Shown here piece after piece: positions 62,630 through 64,000 of a stretch of DNA of 64,000 nt. Position numbers and translations under genes: made by a program. The stretch is from assembly GCA_002104935.1 (NCBI GenBank), contig MCGT01000013.1, positions 62,001 through 126,000 on the forward strand. Direction: 5' to 3'. The notes under the pieces were generated by a model that made no database searches, had not been told where the DNA came from, and saw only the letters and a program-made list of their open reading frames with translations. The DNA is from Hesseltinella vesiculosa (taxonomy: Eukaryota; Mucoromycota; Mucoromycetes; Mucorales; Cunninghamellaceae). Every line of letters begins with the position of its first letter. The stretch's first letter is position 1.

Positions 62630-63648
62630 GGCTGACGGTGACAATTTTAACATCGATGTTGAAAACCCAAAAAATGATGTCAGATCGTATGAACCATCTA
62701 GTCAACTACCTGCGCGTAGAAAAAAAAGCACGGTGACGGTATACAAAGGTACAGAAGATTTCGAAAAAAAAAATTAGATGCGCAACAACTCTCCTAGAAA
62801 AAATCTGAAAGGATAAATGACGTACAAAAAAAAAACTGCTCTAGTTCACTTGGATTAAGCTTGTGAATGTACTTTTAAGGACGGAGTGCGTTCATCTCGA
62901 AAAAAAAATTGGTCTCCAGGACAGGCGTGAAAAGCGTCAAAGTCTGAAAAAGCAATTGTGGGGACGGAAACCAAGTCAACCCAGGTTCGAAAAAAAACCC
63001 ATATTTAGACATAGCAAGAAAGAGGTCCAGTTTAAGCAAATACTTGCCTTCAATGGGAATTTAAATAATTGTGAGCGATATATTTTTCTTTATATGGGTG
63101 GTGGATTTTTTGAAAAAATACGTGCCATAAAAGGGTCAATTGCCTTGAAAAGGCATGTATTTTTTCAAAAAATCCACCACCCATATAAAGAAAAATATAT
63201 CGCTCACAATTATTTAAATTCCCATTGAAGGCAAGTATTTGCTTAAACTGGACCTCTTTCTTGCTATGTCTAAATATGGGTTTTTTTTCGAACCTGGGTT
63301 GACTTGGTTTCCGTCCCCACAATTGCTTTTTCAGACTTTGACGCTTTTCACGCCTGTCCTGGAGACCAATTTTTTTTTCGAGATGAACGCACTCCGTCCT
63401 TAAAAGTACATTCACAAGCTTAATCCAAGTGAACTAGAGCAGTTTTTTTTTTGTACGTCATTTATCCTTTCAGATTTTTTCTAGGAGAGTTGTTGCGCAT
63501 CTAATTTTTTTTTTCGAAATCTTCTGTACCTTTGTATACCGTCACCGTGCTTTTTTTTCTACGCGCAGGTAGTTGACTAGATGGTTCATACGATCTGACA
63601 TCATTTTTTGGGTTTTCAACATCGATGTTAAAATTGTCACTGTCAGCC
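62630..63648. repeat. Near-perfect 497-bp inverted repeat with 25-nt loop
   Basis: Left arm 62630-63126, right arm 63152-63648, loop 63127-63151; paired positions sum to 126278 throughout. Two mismatches were seen (62637/63641 near the outer end, 63122/63156 at the loop) and no indels inside. Identical 121-codon ORFs (62863-63228 plus, 63050-63415 minus) arise purely from the symmetry. Confidence 0.93.
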
Positions 63649-63650
63649 AT
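63501..63650 (-). CDS. Short ORF, possible first exon of an unknown gene
   Basis: Reads MADSDNFNIDVENPKNDV and on to ARRKKSTVTVYKGTEDFEKK, 49 residues, from an ATG at 63650. A donor-like GTACAG lies after VYK, so it could be a first exon. The mirror copy in the left arm has ATG-GGC-TGA because of one extra G, so only this copy keeps an intact start. No family recognised. Confidence 0.35.
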   Translation of the reverse strand: MADSDNFNIDVENPKNDVRSYEPSSQLPARRKKSTVTVYKGTEDFEKKN

Positions 63651-64000
63651 GATCTTGTCTACTGAAGAAAAAACAAACTGCACCCGTATTACTTGATGAC
63701 GTCTTTCTATCTTGCCTATTGATTTGTCTGCTACCCCTCTTCTCGTGGAGCCGTACCTGTCAGGCACAGCTTGCCCCGTATCCCTTTCTCTCTAATAGGG
63801 GTGTTGACCATTGCTCCCTTATATAAACTAACCACATCCCCAAGCGATTTGTTGTTGCCGTCCTCGTGGGTGAACACATGCTAACCGCAGCTCAATGGCT
63901 GCGGCTCCTCCATAAGCAGCGCGCAAGGCCAGTGATCGACTCGTTTTAATGCTGCCCTGGAAGGTCGACCAGGTCAAACAAAACGGTCAAAAAAAATAGA

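Larger units (their letters stand above)
62468..64000. other. Right flank of the Fanzor gene: spacer, palindrome and unassigned end
   Basis: About 160 bp of spacer after the Fanzor stop, then a large inverted repeat (62630-63648), then ~350 bp with no recognised gene. The window ends inside this region, so the element's right boundary may lie beyond it. Confidence 0.5.

Noticed and set aside
62863..63415. Two identical 121-codon ORFs in the palindrome
   Set aside because: They read through the inverted repeat from both sides; their identity follows from symmetry, not from a gene family.

Overview
This window is nuclear DNA from a filamentous early-diverging fungus, most likely Mucoromycota and probably Mucorales (an inference from gene content and style). 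Genes are compact and carry many short GT-AG introns (about 45-90 nt) with long A or T homopolymers. Intergenic gaps are short, and there is one intron-containing tRNA gene. No operons, CRISPR arrays or bacterial-type genes were seen.

Layout, left to right. 0.4-3.8 kb: NADH-cytochrome b5 reductase, a mitochondrial rhomboid protease and a lysine-rich Loc1-like nucleolar protein. 4.7 kb: tRNA-Tyr with an intron. 5.6-7.8 kb: amino-acid permease containing a 5-nt microexon. 8.2-9.4 kb: YEATS protein (Yaf9/GAS41) head-to-head with DASH subunit Dad1. 9.6-11.8 kb: AtuA/DUF1446-type protein. 12.3-14.5 kb: SPX-type phosphate transporter with an apparent one-base frameshift. 15.8-16.8 kb: ricin-B-lectin-fold protein. 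18.0-19.6 kb: LAMTOR3-like Ragulator subunit head-to-head with COP9 signalosome subunit 7. 19.9-21.1 kb: SAM methyltransferase with an N-myristoylation signal. 22.5-24.2 kb: IMP dehydrogenase. 25.3-30.5 kb: Dnf1-type P4-ATPase flippase. 32.4-36.8 kb: Emi1-like CX9C protein, then a tripartite DENN protein with an internal C1-type zinc finger. 37.5-45.3 kb: C2H2 factor, class I glutamine amidotransferase, KPWE-motif protein (Pex39 candidate), Myb/SANT protein, TFIIH subunit Tfb5 and the Pol I factor Rrn7. 45.7-54.7 kb: glutathione peroxidase, Ssd1 pseudonuclease and MCM6. 55.3-58.0 kb: one lineage-specific ORF and one weak ORF.

The last 5 kb is mobile. A six-exon gene (59112-62467, 1016 residues) encodes a Fanzor, the eukaryotic relative of TnpB/Cas12 RNA-guided nucleases. 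All three RuvC acidic residues and the C-terminal zinc ribbon are intact, and it also has an N-terminal CCHC zinc knuckle and a long acidic insert. It is followed by a nearly perfect inverted repeat with arms of about 497 bp and a 25-nt loop (62630-63648). Each arm carries a copy of the same short ORF.

Most genes are housekeeping genes (replication, Pol I and Pol II transcription, purine synthesis, mRNA control, nutrient signalling). The Fanzor plus palindrome is the part most likely to be undescribed. A second pattern of interest is a set of long A-tracts sitting directly after the GT of several 5' splice sites. All exon structures were read by eye from conserved protein motifs and splice consensus, without transcript data.
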